Numbered from the stretch's first letter, positions 1-7,636 are shown. The stretch is 12,493 bases of DNA from Methanosarcinales archaeon (GCA_030672345.1 DAOVGO010000016.1:1-12493); one strand, 5' to 3'. Made by a program: numbers and translations. Notes: a model not told the origin generated them from the letters alone.

Positions 1-65
1 CGCCCGAGCCGCAAGCCATATATCGCCACAAGCAAAAACAATTCGCGAACACCATACCAGAAGAT

Positions 66-422
66 GTGAAGAAATGCATGAAGAATTGCTGGAGTGATTT
101 GGTGGCGACAAGGGGTTTTCGTTCGATATCTGGTAAAACGGTTGCGCTTACCAGGTCCGGGATGGATCATATCGCAAAACGGCACCCCGAACTCAAGAAC
201 TTCGATCTGGCGAATAAAATCGGTATCGCCATCGAATATCCGGATTATGTCGTGCAGGGAAAATTTGGCAGACATATCGCTGTGAGGTCAGAACCAATGA
301 TGCTTGGTAAGGCTAAATACATGGTTGTGATCTACGAAGATGGCGGAGAAGTGGTAACAGCATTTATGACTTCAAAGATTGGAAAGATCATCAGGAGGAA
401 TGTACTATGGAAGCGATGTTAA
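66..422 (+). CDS. Putative BECR/PBECR-like RNase (toxin-like), first gene of a two-gene module
   Basis: Small protein of 118 aa. The conserved-looking core reads TRSGMDHIAKRHPELKN (about residues 29-45), then a PDYVVQGKFG strand, then KYMVVIYEDGG and VVTAFMTSKIGK near the C-terminus. This H-x3-RHPE ... P-D-Y-V ... V-V-Y ... T-A-F pattern is what I recall of small proteins annotated as PBECR/BECR-fold nuclease-like, often paired with DUF2283; catalytic roles for the His/Arg/Thr residues are inference. The start is a GTG at 66 with no strong ribosome binding site; an ATG at 78 is possible. The same frame stays open to base 3, so the gene may begin outside the window and be longer. Its last 16 nt overlap the DUF2283 gene, so the two are co-expressed. 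Family assignment is from memory of motifs, without a profile search. Confidence 0.6.
   Translation: MKKCMKNCWSDLVATRGFRSISGKTVALTRSGMDHIAKRHPELKNFDLANKIGIAIEYPDYVVQGKFGRHIAVRSEPMMLGKAKYMVVIYEDGGEVVTAFMTSKIGKIIRRNVLWKRC
393..398 (+). promoter_or_regulatory. Strong Shine-Dalgarno of the DUF2283 gene
   Basis: AGGAGG, 8 nt before the ATG at 407 and located inside the upstream coding region. It fixes the start of the second gene of the pair and suggests independent initiation in addition to coupling. Confidence 0.7.
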
Positions 423-604
423 AGGTGAAAACGGTGGAGAATCTGGATATAGATTATGATCGTGGTAGAGACGTGCTTTACATAAGTTTCGGATCGCCAA
501 CTGCCGCGGATGATGCAGAACTCCTGGATAATGATGTTATCGTGCGGTACAGACAACACCGGGTGATAGGGATAACGGTTCCGGATTTTTCGCGAAGAAG
601 TTAA
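407..604 (+). CDS. DUF2283 family protein (putative antitoxin partner)
   Basis: A 65 aa protein with the DUF2283 signature: DIDYDRGRDVLYISFG at residues 14-29, then acidic ELLDNDVIVRY at 38-48, and a C-terminal VIGITVPDFSRR. The length is normal for the family. The start is well fixed: an AGGAGG at 393-398 lies 8 nt before the ATG, inside the end of the upstream RNase-like gene, and the reading frames overlap by 16 nt. DUF2283 proteins have no proven biochemical role known to me; the tight overlap with a small nuclease-like gene makes an antitoxin role plausible by analogy with type II modules. This is inference from arrangement. Confidence 0.82.
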   Translation: MEAMLKVKTVENLDIDYDRGRDVLYISFGSPTAADDAELLDNDVIVRYRQHRVIGITVPDFSRRS

Positions 605-705
605 GTGAGCAGAGACGTCTCGATCATAGACCGCTATGGGCGGCACACCCCCACAGCCGCCAGCCGCTGTACCACCACTCGCTCCAAAGCCCCGCCCCGA
701 TTTCC

Positions 706-1674
706 TTATTTTGTGTTCTTGATGATCTCGGCGATCACGTGGTCCTGCGTGACCCCTGTCCGCTCTGCTTCAAACTTCAGGACGATCCTGTGCCGCAGGA
801 CCGGATACGCCATCGCATGAATGTCTTCAATAGATACGTAATTGCGCCCGCGAATCAGCGCTCGTGCCTTCGCCGTCAGTATCAGGGCGATCGAGGCGCG
901 GGGCGACGCGCCGTACTCGATGTTGTTCCATTTACGGGTCGCAATCACGATGTTGATCGCATGGGATTTGAGTTCCTCTGAGATCGGGATCTCTCGTGTC
1001 AGATGCTGCAGCTTTAGCACCGCATCCTTGCTGACAACGCGCCGCACGCTTGGTTCGGATGCGGTTGTGTACCGATCCACGATGATGCGCTCCTCTTCAA
1101 CAGCAGGATAGTCCATCAATATCTTCAGCAGAAATCTGTCGAGCTGCGCCTCTGGCAGCGGAAACGTCCCCTCCATCTCGATCGGGTTCTGGGTTGCAAG
1201 GATGAAAAACGGTATATCCAGCTTAAAAGTCTCGTTTCCGGCGGTGATCTGCTTTTCCTGCATCGCTTCAAGGAGTGCGCTCTGCGTTTTTGGCGATGCA
1301 CGGTTGATCTCGTCTGCGAGCACGATGTTTGCGAAGACCGGACCGCGTTCGAATCGGAATCGTTTTTCTCCGGCGTGTTCTTCCACCATGAACGTGCCGG
1401 TGATGTCTGATGGCATCAGATCAGGGGTACACTGGATCCGGCTGAACGACAGGTCCATCACCTTCGACAGCGTGCTGATCATGAGCGTCTTCCCAAGTCC
1501 CGGGTTACTCTCCACAAGCGCATGTCCGTTACTCAGTATCGCTATCAACAGATGTTCCACAGTATCCTTCTGACCAACGATGACCTTCTCGACCTCGCCG
1601 AATACCGAGTTGATGATGCCGCCCGCGTCATGATATATCCGCGACAGATCCGATTTTTGGGACGGTTGCTCCAT
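706..1674 (-). CDS. MoxR-type AAA+ ATPase
   Basis: ATPase of the MoxR branch, thought to act as a chaperone that remodels or loads cofactors onto VWA-domain partners. From the upstream-most ATG (1719, 337 aa) the motifs are: Walker A NPGLGKT at 72-78, Walker B VLADEINRAS at 133-142, sensor 1 ATQNP at 175-179, LDRF arginine-finger region at 193-196, and sensor 2 region GASPRAS at 270-276. All catalytic motifs are intact. I prefer the ATG at 1674 (322 aa, MEQPSQKSDL) because a TATA-like TTTATA (1699-1704) lies about 27 nt upstream, which fits a leaderless transcript, and the extra 15 residues are encoded by that promoter. MoxR genes usually sit next to DUF58 and VWA genes; here the downstream neighbour is the convergent DUF2283 pair and the upstream neighbour is the pilus-like operon, so no partner is visible. 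Confidence 0.93.
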   Translation of the reverse strand: MEQPSQKSDLSRIYHDAGGIINSVFGEVEKVIVGQKDTVEHLLIAILSNGHALVESNPGLGKTLMISTLSKVMDLSFSRIQCTPDLMPSDITGTFMVEEHAGEKRFRFERGPVFANIVLADEINRASPKTQSALLEAMQEKQITAGNETFKLDIPFFILATQNPIEMEGTFPLPEAQLDRFLLKILMDYPAVEEERIIVDRYTTASEPSVRRVVSKDAVLKLQHLTREIPISEELKSHAINIVIATRKWNNIEYGASPRASIALILTAKARALIRGRNYVSIEDIHAMAYPVLRHRIVLKFEAERTGVTQDHVIAEIIKNTK

Positions 1675-1694
1675 GCAAATATATGTGACCTGAC

Positions 1695-1708
1695 TCGATA
1701 TAAATGAG
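1695..1708 (-). promoter_or_regulatory. TATA-like promoter of the MoxR gene
   Basis: On the minus strand CTCATTTATATCGA. The TTTATA core is centred near 1701, about 27 nt from the ATG at 1674, the usual distance for an archaeal leaderless transcript. No Shine-Dalgarno precedes either candidate start, in agreement. Confidence 0.5.
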
Positions 1709-1915
1709 ACTCCTGTCATGCGGGCACTTTTTGATTGTTAATGCGAAAGATCGCCGAAGGCATGGCGAGTTGGATCACAGGATAGCATTGACGAAAAGAA
1801 AAGTTGGGTGTGCAAAGTCTGGTTCGTGATCAACGGTCACAAACATACGGTAGGTGCCATGAAGGTTGTGAATGCCAGAGATGCGAATAAGCTACCAGAT
1901 ATAGACCGATCCGGA

Positions 1916-4567
1916 TCAAACCCCTCCTACCAGCAGTTTGAAGACCAGCAGACTGACCGTCACCATGATTATGGAATGTTTGAGTCCTGATAGCACGCTT
2001 CCTTCACCCATCACACCAGCGATCAAACCGGAGCAGAGCCCCTGGATGAGTGATGCATGGAAGAACATGCGTTTGTAGGCGTCAAGGTCAAAAGCACCAA
2101 GGAATCCGGCGTTTCCTCCGGATTCGACCATCTGTTCGCCAGCTTCTGCCATCTGCGTCAGAAACGTGTCGGTGATCACATAGATAACCCCGACAAAGAC
2201 GAGGAATGAGATGTATATAATTATGATATAAATCATCATATTCATCACTCGTTCCCGCTTGAGCGTCTGCTCGGTCTCGGCATCCCGCGCAGCCACCTCG
2301 AGTACCTCTCCGATGTCGCCGCTCGATTCGTTCGCGCGGGTGATTAGCGTGATCGATCTCGACACCACATGCGTTCTGATACGGTTTGCAAACCGCACCA
2401 GCGAATCATTGACATCCATGCCCCAGTTGATATCCTTCCAGATCAGCTTGATCTGCTTGCTGAGCGCGCCGATGTCTGATTTCGCCATCAGTTTGATCGA
2501 ATCCCGTATCGTCATGCCGGTCTCGTTCGTGCTCGCCAGTTTGCTTAAGAAACCCGGAATCTGCTTCTGGAGTCTCTTTTCACGCATACTCTTTGTTTCG
2601 TGGAAGATTGCGAGCGGAACGATCGCTATATAGAACGAATACACGAGATAATCATCCAGAAAGTTGATGATGAGATCGAGGTTCAACAGTTCGTTTCGGT
2701 GTGTTACGACCGCAATGACAAAGAAGATCAGCGCGAGTGGGATACTTGCGGCTAATACGTTGAGTGGCTGCATCTTCACCGATTTCAGCGGATCACGGAG
2801 CACCTGCTTGAACGCGAGCGATTTCCTGGATTTTATGAAACTTTCCCACCTCTGCTTCAGTGTCTTCAACCGTTCGGTTTCAGGATCAGGGGTTGCATTC
2901 TTGTCGATCTTCAGGCTGGCAAGTTCAGGCGGCGTAACAACGTCGCGGTTGAGTTTGATTCGTGTACTGAGAAGTGCGGGGATGCCGCCAGCCGATGGCG
3001 ACAGCATATTGATCATGACCACGAACATGATCGAACCGATCGGGATCACGGCATAGATGATCGCATACAGCATCATATCGTTTCCCGATCCCATCAGCAC
3101 CATCATCACGCCCATGATGATGATAAAGAGCGGTCCCGCCACAAAAGCGGTCACATAAGACTCTGCGATCAAAGCAAGCGTCTCGAGATAACCCTTCTGA
3201 TCTATGACAGCATCTTTCAGGTACTGATCTGACTTCTCCTTGAAGTATCTGGGGATGTCGCCGCCGCTGTCGATGACTGAGAGCAGGTTGTGCGTCAGGT
3301 CCTGAAACTTAGCAGAGACGGTCATTTCAGAGACATTCTGGAGAGCTACACGCAGATCATGCCCGAAATACTCCATATCCCGAACGATCATGTCCACTTC
3401 CTTTGCGACCTCGCCATACGTATCCTCACACTTTGCGAGCGCTTTGAATATCTCGATGATGTTCATGCCTCCGTTTGAGAGCGCATACATGAATGTGACC
3501 GCATACGGGAGGTTCTGGTCGATCGCGGTCTTGCGCTCGCTCGCTTTGAAGGACGGGTAGAGCAGGAACAGGACATAGACGATTCCACCGAGTACGACAC
3601 TGAGAAAGACTATAACGAACAGTGAGATGAATATCCATCTGTAATCGAGCAACCACGCTGTCGATTCGCTGAATGTCAGTTTTGTGATCGTTTCAGGCAG
3701 TCCGATGACTGTAATGACGATGAAAGAAAATATCAGTCCGAGAATCGCTCCGATGATTCCTGCGAGCACGGAATAAAATATGGAACTTGATATATACATC
3801 TCGTAAGATATTGGCATACGAGCCTGCTGAAGCTTGGTGCGCAGATCCTGATACTGCTCTGAATGTGTTTTGATGTGGTCGCCGAGCACCACGAATGGGA
3901 CCATCATAAACAAGCGCAACCACTGATGGAACTGTTTGGTGAATTTATCGGATGATGAAGCTGAAGTTTCGTCCTCATCAGCCGGTTTACCAAGCTCATG
4001 TATCGCGGAAAGGATTCGTATCTTGTGCTCCTCATCCTTTTCTCCGATTCCGGTACCGTCTGCCCCTGCTGCCAGTCCGAAAATCTCGGATAGTTGATCT
4101 GCTGAAATTGAGGGGGCAGTGATCGCTGGTGTGGGTTTGGGCTCTTCCGGTTCAACCGTTTCTGCCGGCATCAGCCCTGCCAGAAGGTTTTCGGCTTCAT
4201 CCTCGTCGATCATCCCGTCATCGACCGGTAATTTGGGTTTTTCGGGTTCTGGCTCATCCTGGACGCCGGATCGAGCTCCACCTGCCGCGGCGCGGAGTCC
4301 TTTTTTAGCCTTCCCGGGTGTTATCGTCGGTGCGGACTTGGAATCTTCCGGTTCAACCGTTTCTGCCGGCATCTGTTCTGCCAGAAGGGCTTCGGCTTCA
4401 TTCTCGTCGATCGTCCCATCATCGACCGGTAATTTGGGGGTTTCGGGTTTCGGCTCATCCGGGACGCCGGATCGAGCTCCACCTGCCGCGGCGCGAAGTC
4501 CTCGCCTGGGGGCGGCTGCTGGTGCAGACTCTTCCTTGGTTTCGCTTGCTTTATCACGAAGTCCCAT
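1916..4567 (-). CDS. Double-module TadC/FlaJ-like (GspF superfamily) membrane platform protein with repetitive N-terminus
   Basis: An 883 aa inner-membrane platform protein of the type IV pilus/archaellum/Tad superfamily. Residues 1-200 are a charged, Pro/Ala/Glu-rich, probably disordered cytoplasmic region with two 67-residue repeats starting GLRAAAGGARSG (residues 23 and 90). Two GspF/TadC-type cytoplasmic helical modules follow, about residues 350-460 (LPYAVTFMYALSNGG ... VIDSGGDIPRYF) and 668-770 (IPGFLSKLASTNETG ... NESSGDIGEVLE), each ended by hydrophobic segments. Membrane segments are visible near 260-290, 310-338, 464-492, 500-522, 603-622, 640-655, 775-800 and 835-880. The family anchors a pilus or archaellum and works with a FlaI/TadA-type hexameric ATPase; no such ATPase is in this window. 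It lies 14 nt downstream of the coiled-coil gene, surely in one operon. The long N-terminus is unusual for FlaJ, which is about 550 aa. Confidence 0.88.
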   Translation of the reverse strand: MGLRDKASETKEESAPAAAPRRGLRAAAGGARSGVPDEPKPETPKLPVDDGTIDENEAEALLAEQMPAETVEPEDSKSAPTITPGKAKKGLRAAAGGARSGVQDEPEPEKPKLPVDDGMIDEDEAENLLAGLMPAETVEPEEPKPTPAITAPSISADQLSEIFGLAAGADGTGIGEKDEEHKIRILSAIHELGKPADEDETSASSSDKFTKQFHQWLRLFMMVPFVVLGDHIKTHSEQYQDLRTKLQQARMPISYEMYISSSIFYSVLAGIIGAILGLIFSFIVITVIGLPETITKLTFSESTAWLLDYRWIFISLFVIVFLSVVLGGIVYVLFLLYPSFKASERKTAIDQNLPYAVTFMYALSNGGMNIIEIFKALAKCEDTYGEVAKEVDMIVRDMEYFGHDLRVALQNVSEMTVSAKFQDLTHNLLSVIDSGGDIPRYFKEKSDQYLKDAVIDQKGYLETLALIAESYVTAFVAGPLFIIIMGVMMVLMGSGNDMMLYAIIYAVIPIGSIMFVVMINMLSPSAGGIPALLSTRIKLNRDVVTPPELASLKIDKNATPDPETERLKTLKQRWESFIKSRKSLAFKQVLRDPLKSVKMQPLNVLAASIPLALIFFVIAVVTHRNELLNLDLIINFLDDYLVYSFYIAIVPLAIFHETKSMREKRLQKQIPGFLSKLASTNETGMTIRDSIKLMAKSDIGALSKQIKLIWKDINWGMDVNDSLVRFANRIRTHVVSRSITLITRANESSGDIGEVLEVAARDAETEQTLKRERVMNMMIYIIIIYISFLVFVGVIYVITDTFLTQMAEAGEQMVESGGNAGFLGAFDLDAYKRMFFHASLIQGLCSGLIAGVMGEGSVLSGLKHSIIMVTVSLLVFKLLVGGV
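4143..4504. repeat. Direct repeat, period 201 bp, in the TadC-like gene
   Basis: Two nearly identical segments, 4143-4303 and 4344-4504, offset by exactly 201 bp (67 codons), encode the repeated GLRAAAGGARSG ... LPVDDG ... MPAETVEPE block. Identity is high at the nucleotide level, including synonymous positions, so the duplication looks recent. The period is a multiple of three, so copy number could change without breaking the frame. Confidence 0.85.
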
Positions 4568-4581
4568 AACCCATCCCCGTA

Positions 4582-6795
4582 TTAGATGCCGTATCCGTCA
4601 AGAACCTTTTCATACAGGACATAATCGTCCGAATTCGCAAACTTGTCGATCAAATCCGGCGGGAGATGCTCAAGCATCTCATCCAGAATGGTTAGAAGTT
4701 TTTTAGTGTCCTGATCCTCAACAGCTTTCTGAGCGGGCGTTTCTGTTCCCAGATTCTCTTGCATCTCCTTTAATTGGGCAATTTCCATAGTTACATCGCC
4801 GAGATTCTTGCGGGTGGTTTCCAGTTCTGACAACAATGGATCCTGTCTTGATTTTACCTCGATAATTTCGTTTTGTGCCGCTTCGAGTTCGCGTGTTAGC
4901 CGCTCAACCTCTTCGCCCGATGTTTGCGCAAGTTCGGCTCTCATCGATTCGATTTCTCGCTGTTTCGATTCTTCAAGTTCTTTTGCAGCATTCTGCGCGG
5001 TTTCAAGCTCGCTTCTCACCGAATCAAGTTCCTGATGTCTCGATTCCTCAAGCTCTCTGATCGTGTTCTGCGATTCCTCAAGTTCGCGTCTCAGTTGCTC
5101 AAGCTCTTCGCCCGATGTTTGCGTAAGTTCGGTTCTCAGCGATTCGATTTCTCGCTGCTTCGATTCCTCAAGTTCGCGTGTCAGTTGCTCAAGCTCTTCC
5201 GTAACATTCTGCGCGACTTTGAGTTCTTGCATTACTGTTCGCTCAAATTCGTCCGTCGTTGTTGCAAGTTCCGATTTCTTGGCGAGAATACGCGAAATTG
5301 CCTGTGATATCTCATCGTCAACGGTTGTTACTTCCTCAATAGCAGATTTCAAACCATCCTCCACAAGTTTAACCGATTCTTCAGCTTTTTTGAGGTCTGA
5401 TCTCTCTTTCATGAGGAAATTTTCATTTTCCATCACTTTTTTCTCTTGTTCCGCCAGTTCCCTTCTCATTTCTTCAAGATCCGGGAGTATCGAATCCTTT
5501 TCTGACTTTAAATAGCTCAGTTTAGTCTTCAGTTCGTTTTCCTCACCCTCGATGCCGTTTAATCGAGCCTCTACGTTTTTCCGGGACGAATTCAGCTCAT
5601 TAGATATCTCTGTCCGGCTCTTCCGAGTTCTGATCTTTTCGAGATTCTTCTCCCCCATCTCCAGATCGTTCAGCATTTTCTGCCTTTCGGCGTCCAGATT
5701 TCTTGAATTGGTAACAGCCCATCGAATCTCGCCAAGTTCAGCTCTCGCCTCATTAAACGCTCTGTTCGCAGATTCAACCTCTCGCTCAGCAATCTCTATT
5801 TGTTTCTCCTTTTCACTCAAATTCTCCTCTAACTTCCTTTCTTTCTCCTTTATTCTGGCAAGTTCCTTGTTTGCGGCACGTACGCGAGAAGGTTCTCTTC
5901 TTTTGTCTATCTTTGCTGCATTAAGCTCGCTTTTTGCCTTCTCTACCGCAACTTCTACTTTTTTGAGATCGGTTTTCTTAGTTTCGAGATCTTTCTTCGG
6001 ATTACGGCGTTTTTCTCCCCTTGCAAACAATAGTTTGTTGCTTATCCTCCGAATCTCTGATTTTATTTCATTTCTATCTGCCTTTGCCGATTTTAAATTG
6101 GATTCTGCCTCATCAATCCTGGATTGAACATCTCTTGGCACGGTGTCTTCTTCTATCAATCCACTTGCGGTTCTCATCGCTTTCAACGACCGATTTGCAT
6201 CATCCCTTGCCCCTTTCACACTATCCATCTTCGATAATTTCTTATCAAGGGTTTCCAGACGCTGCTTGATCAATCGTTCCTGTTTTTCTATAGATAGTTC
6301 CTTTTCTCCACTGTTCCCTCTGCGGGCTTCTATCTGCTCGAGATCGGATCTGAGTTGTTTAATCCTGTCGATCACCTGTTGTTCATCGTGCTCGATCTTT
6401 TTTTTATCTTCAACGGTTAATTTACCAAGATCATCGTCCAATTTACCAAGAAGTCCCATTTCACTCTCTTTTGTATCTATTATATCATTTAAGAGACGGT
6501 TTGTCTGCTCAATCTCTGATCGTATGTTTTTCAGATCGTTCTCAAATCGGCTGCACATATCTGATACTCGCTCATGTTCTGCTTTCGCGTCGGCAAGGTC
6601 AGACTCCGCATCCGCGACTGTATCTCTTATCCGATCGCGGTATGCTTGCTTGTCAGCGAGTTGCTGCTCGCATTTCCTTCTGATCAAATCCGCATCATCT
6701 TTATTCCCCATGACGCGTCTGATATCGCCGATTACGTCCTGTTCATTTTCTATTGCAAGATGCAGGTTATGCTCCACTGATTCCAGCGCATCCAT
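4582..6795 (-). CDS. Long coiled-coil protein, first gene of the TadC-like operon
   Basis: About 737 aa from the ATG at 6795 (749 from an ATG at 6831). Almost the whole protein is Glu/Lys/Arg/Leu-rich heptad sequence (for example TRELEESKQREIESLRTELT), so a long rod-like coiled coil is predicted. There is no Walker A, Walker B or ABC signature, so it is not an SMC or Rad50 ATPase despite the likely similarity in database searches. The last 40 residues are different: a short tail KLLTILDEMLEHLPPDLIDK then FANSDDYVLYEKVLDGYGI looks globular and conserved, possibly a docking domain. I do not recognise the protein as a named family. Start choice: GGAGTGG at 6801-6807, 5 nt before the ATG at 6795; the 12 extra residues of the longer form are encoded by TATA-like sequence. 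It ends 14 nt before the TadC-like gene, so a structural or assembly role with that membrane protein is likely but inferred. Confidence 0.85.
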   Translation of the reverse strand: MDALESVEHNLHLAIENEQDVIGDIRRVMGNKDDADLIRRKCEQQLADKQAYRDRIRDTVADAESDLADAKAEHERVSDMCSRFENDLKNIRSEIEQTNRLLNDIIDTKESEMGLLGKLDDDLGKLTVEDKKKIEHDEQQVIDRIKQLRSDLEQIEARRGNSGEKELSIEKQERLIKQRLETLDKKLSKMDSVKGARDDANRSLKAMRTASGLIEEDTVPRDVQSRIDEAESNLKSAKADRNEIKSEIRRISNKLLFARGEKRRNPKKDLETKKTDLKKVEVAVEKAKSELNAAKIDKRREPSRVRAANKELARIKEKERKLEENLSEKEKQIEIAEREVESANRAFNEARAELGEIRWAVTNSRNLDAERQKMLNDLEMGEKNLEKIRTRKSRTEISNELNSSRKNVEARLNGIEGEENELKTKLSYLKSEKDSILPDLEEMRRELAEQEKKVMENENFLMKERSDLKKAEESVKLVEDGLKSAIEEVTTVDDEISQAISRILAKKSELATTTDEFERTVMQELKVAQNVTEELEQLTRELEESKQREIESLRTELTQTSGEELEQLRRELEESQNTIRELEESRHQELDSVRSELETAQNAAKELEESKQREIESMRAELAQTSGEEVERLTRELEAAQNEIIEVKSRQDPLLSELETTRKNLGDVTMEIAQLKEMQENLGTETPAQKAVEDQDTKKLLTILDEMLEHLPPDLIDKFANSDDYVLYEKVLDGYGI
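4902..5175. repeat. Direct repeat, period 195 bp, in the coiled-coil gene
   Basis: Segments 4902-4980 and 5097-5175 are near-identical with an offset of 195 bp (65 codons). They encode the two ELEESKQREIES ... ELxQTSGEE blocks (residues 553 and 618 of the longer form). Shorter related units lie between them, as expected of a coiled coil grown by unequal recombination. Confidence 0.75.
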
Positions 6796-6800
6796 ATACA

Positions 6801-6841
6801 CCACTCCTATATATAAAAACGACCTCAACACATATTAATCT
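6801..6841. promoter_or_regulatory. Divergent promoter region between the coiled-coil operon and DUF366 gene
   Basis: Only 67 bp separate the preferred starts at 6795 (-) and 6863 (+). CATATTAATC at 6831-6840 is centred about 27 nt before the plus-strand ATG at 6863, which suits a leaderless DUF366 mRNA. On the minus strand TTTTTATATATAGG (about 6807-6820) and the reverse of the first box are both TATA candidates, followed by a Shine-Dalgarno GGAGTGG (6801-6807) for the coiled-coil gene. Which box serves which gene is inferred from spacing. Confidence 0.45.
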
Positions 6842-6862
6842 TACCGAGCGAAGACTACTGTT

Positions 6863-7495
6863 ATGAACGTCGTGGACGCCACAAGCATCACAAACATCAC
6901 AGGCTCTGTGAACGCCATGAGGCTCGCTGTCGTAGACACGCCCATGCTGTATGATGGTTCGCAGATCAACCCGCTCTGGGCATACGAATATCAGGATGTG
7001 CGGGGCGACTCGATTGTCGTATTCCGCGGTGCGATGGATGTTCGGGATATCAAGGACGTTGAGGACGAAAAAAACAAAAAAGCAATCAGAGGCAGCGACC
7101 TGATCCATTTCATTGTTGAGCGATTCGATTCTCCGGCAGGTATACGGCAGGCATACTATCTCCAGCGGATGCTGGTCGTCTGCATACAGGATGTTTTAAG
7201 GAATTACGGCGTGTCTTCTGAGAGAATGGGTGACGATCTGTTTGTTGATGGAAAAAAACTCACGGTGAGCATAGCAACCGCAGGAATCTCGTCAGAAAAA
7301 ATCCATTGCGGAATCAATCTAACCGGCAAAGGGACACCTCCGGAAGCAAGCGCAATCGGGTTGTACGAACTGGGAATTGACCCTAATTTGTGGAAGGATA
7401 TTGGGAAAGAGATTGCAGAGCGGTTTGTTTTTGAGGTTGAGGATATTGAGTCTGATATCTGCAAGACGAGGTGTCTGAATGGTGGGAAATTGTGA
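6863..7495 (+). CDS. DUF366 family protein
   Basis: A 210 aa protein matching what I recall of the archaeal DUF366 family (PF04017): LYDGSQINPLWAYEY at 29-43, VRGDSIVVFRGAMDV at 46-60, DLIHFIVERFDS at 79-90, QRMLVV at 101-106, MGDDLFVDGKKLTVSIAT at 122-139 and EKIHCGINLTGKGTP at 145-159. The fold is, as I recall, related to class II aminoacyl-tRNA synthetase/biotin-lipoyl ligase domains, but no activity is known to me. Many family members begin close to the YDGSQ block, so the ATG at 6917 (residue 19, MRLAVVD) is an alternative start; the ATG at 6863 is kept because a TATA-like box lies about 27 nt upstream. It is convergent with queC, 141 bp away. Confidence 0.85.
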   Translation: MNVVDATSITNITGSVNAMRLAVVDTPMLYDGSQINPLWAYEYQDVRGDSIVVFRGAMDVRDIKDVEDEKNKKAIRGSDLIHFIVERFDSPAGIRQAYYLQRMLVVCIQDVLRNYGVSSERMGDDLFVDGKKLTVSIATAGISSEKIHCGINLTGKGTPPEASAIGLYELGIDPNLWKDIGKEIAERFVFEVEDIESDICKTRCLNGGKL

Positions 7496-7596
7496 AACCG
7501 TTATTTGCAGGCGTATTGCCGGGCAATTGGGCATAATCACCCCTGATCTGGGATGTATGGGGTTTTTGTAAGTGAGCTGGCATCGGCACCCGGGCG

Positions 7597-7615
7597 CCGC
7601 CGGTACCCCCGGTGG
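7597..7615. terminator. GC-rich hairpin between convergent DUF366 and queC
   Basis: CCGCCGG / loop TACCC / CCGGTGG forms a 7-bp stem with one G-T wobble, 22 nt beyond the end of queC on the minus strand. A TTTTT run at 7563-7567 on the plus strand, 68 nt after DUF366, is a candidate archaeal U-tract terminator for that gene. The hairpin lies in an unusually GC-rich patch (7585-7630) with a near-palindromic GGCACCCGGGCGCC beside it. A terminator role is inferred from position. Confidence 0.35.
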
Positions 7616-7636
7616 ACGGCAAGGTCCGGGAGACAT

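Noticed and set aside
612..621. Perfect 10-bp palindrome GAGACGTCTC just after DUF2283
   Set aside because: Has no loop, is short, and 10-bp palindromes are expected by chance in a 12-kb window; no link to a promoter.
1768..1880. Minus-strand stretch reading TYRMFVTVDHEPDFAHPTF in the MoxR-TadC gap
   Set aside because: Looks faintly coding-like but is only about 37 codons, bounded by stops, without a plausible start signal; could be a gene remnant but there is no support.
1808..1990. 60-codon plus-strand frame overlapping the end of the TadC-like gene
   Set aside because: No ribosome binding site, overlaps a real gene antisense, no recognisable motif. The gap 1720-1915 is better read as 3' end plus MoxR promoter region.
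4119..4706. 195-codon Ser/Gly/Ala-rich frame antisense to the TadC N-terminus
   Set aside because: Produced by the repeated low-complexity region on the opposite strand; crosses two real gene boundaries.
4582..6795. SMC/Rad50-type ATPase identity for the coiled-coil protein
   Set aside because: No Walker A at the N-terminus and no signature or Walker B at the C-terminus; similarity would come only from coiled-coil composition.
6143..6838. 231-codon Ser-rich frame antisense to the coiled-coil gene
   Set aside because: Mirror of Glu/Arg/Leu-rich codons on the other strand; low-complexity Ser/Phe/Leu composition and no start signal.
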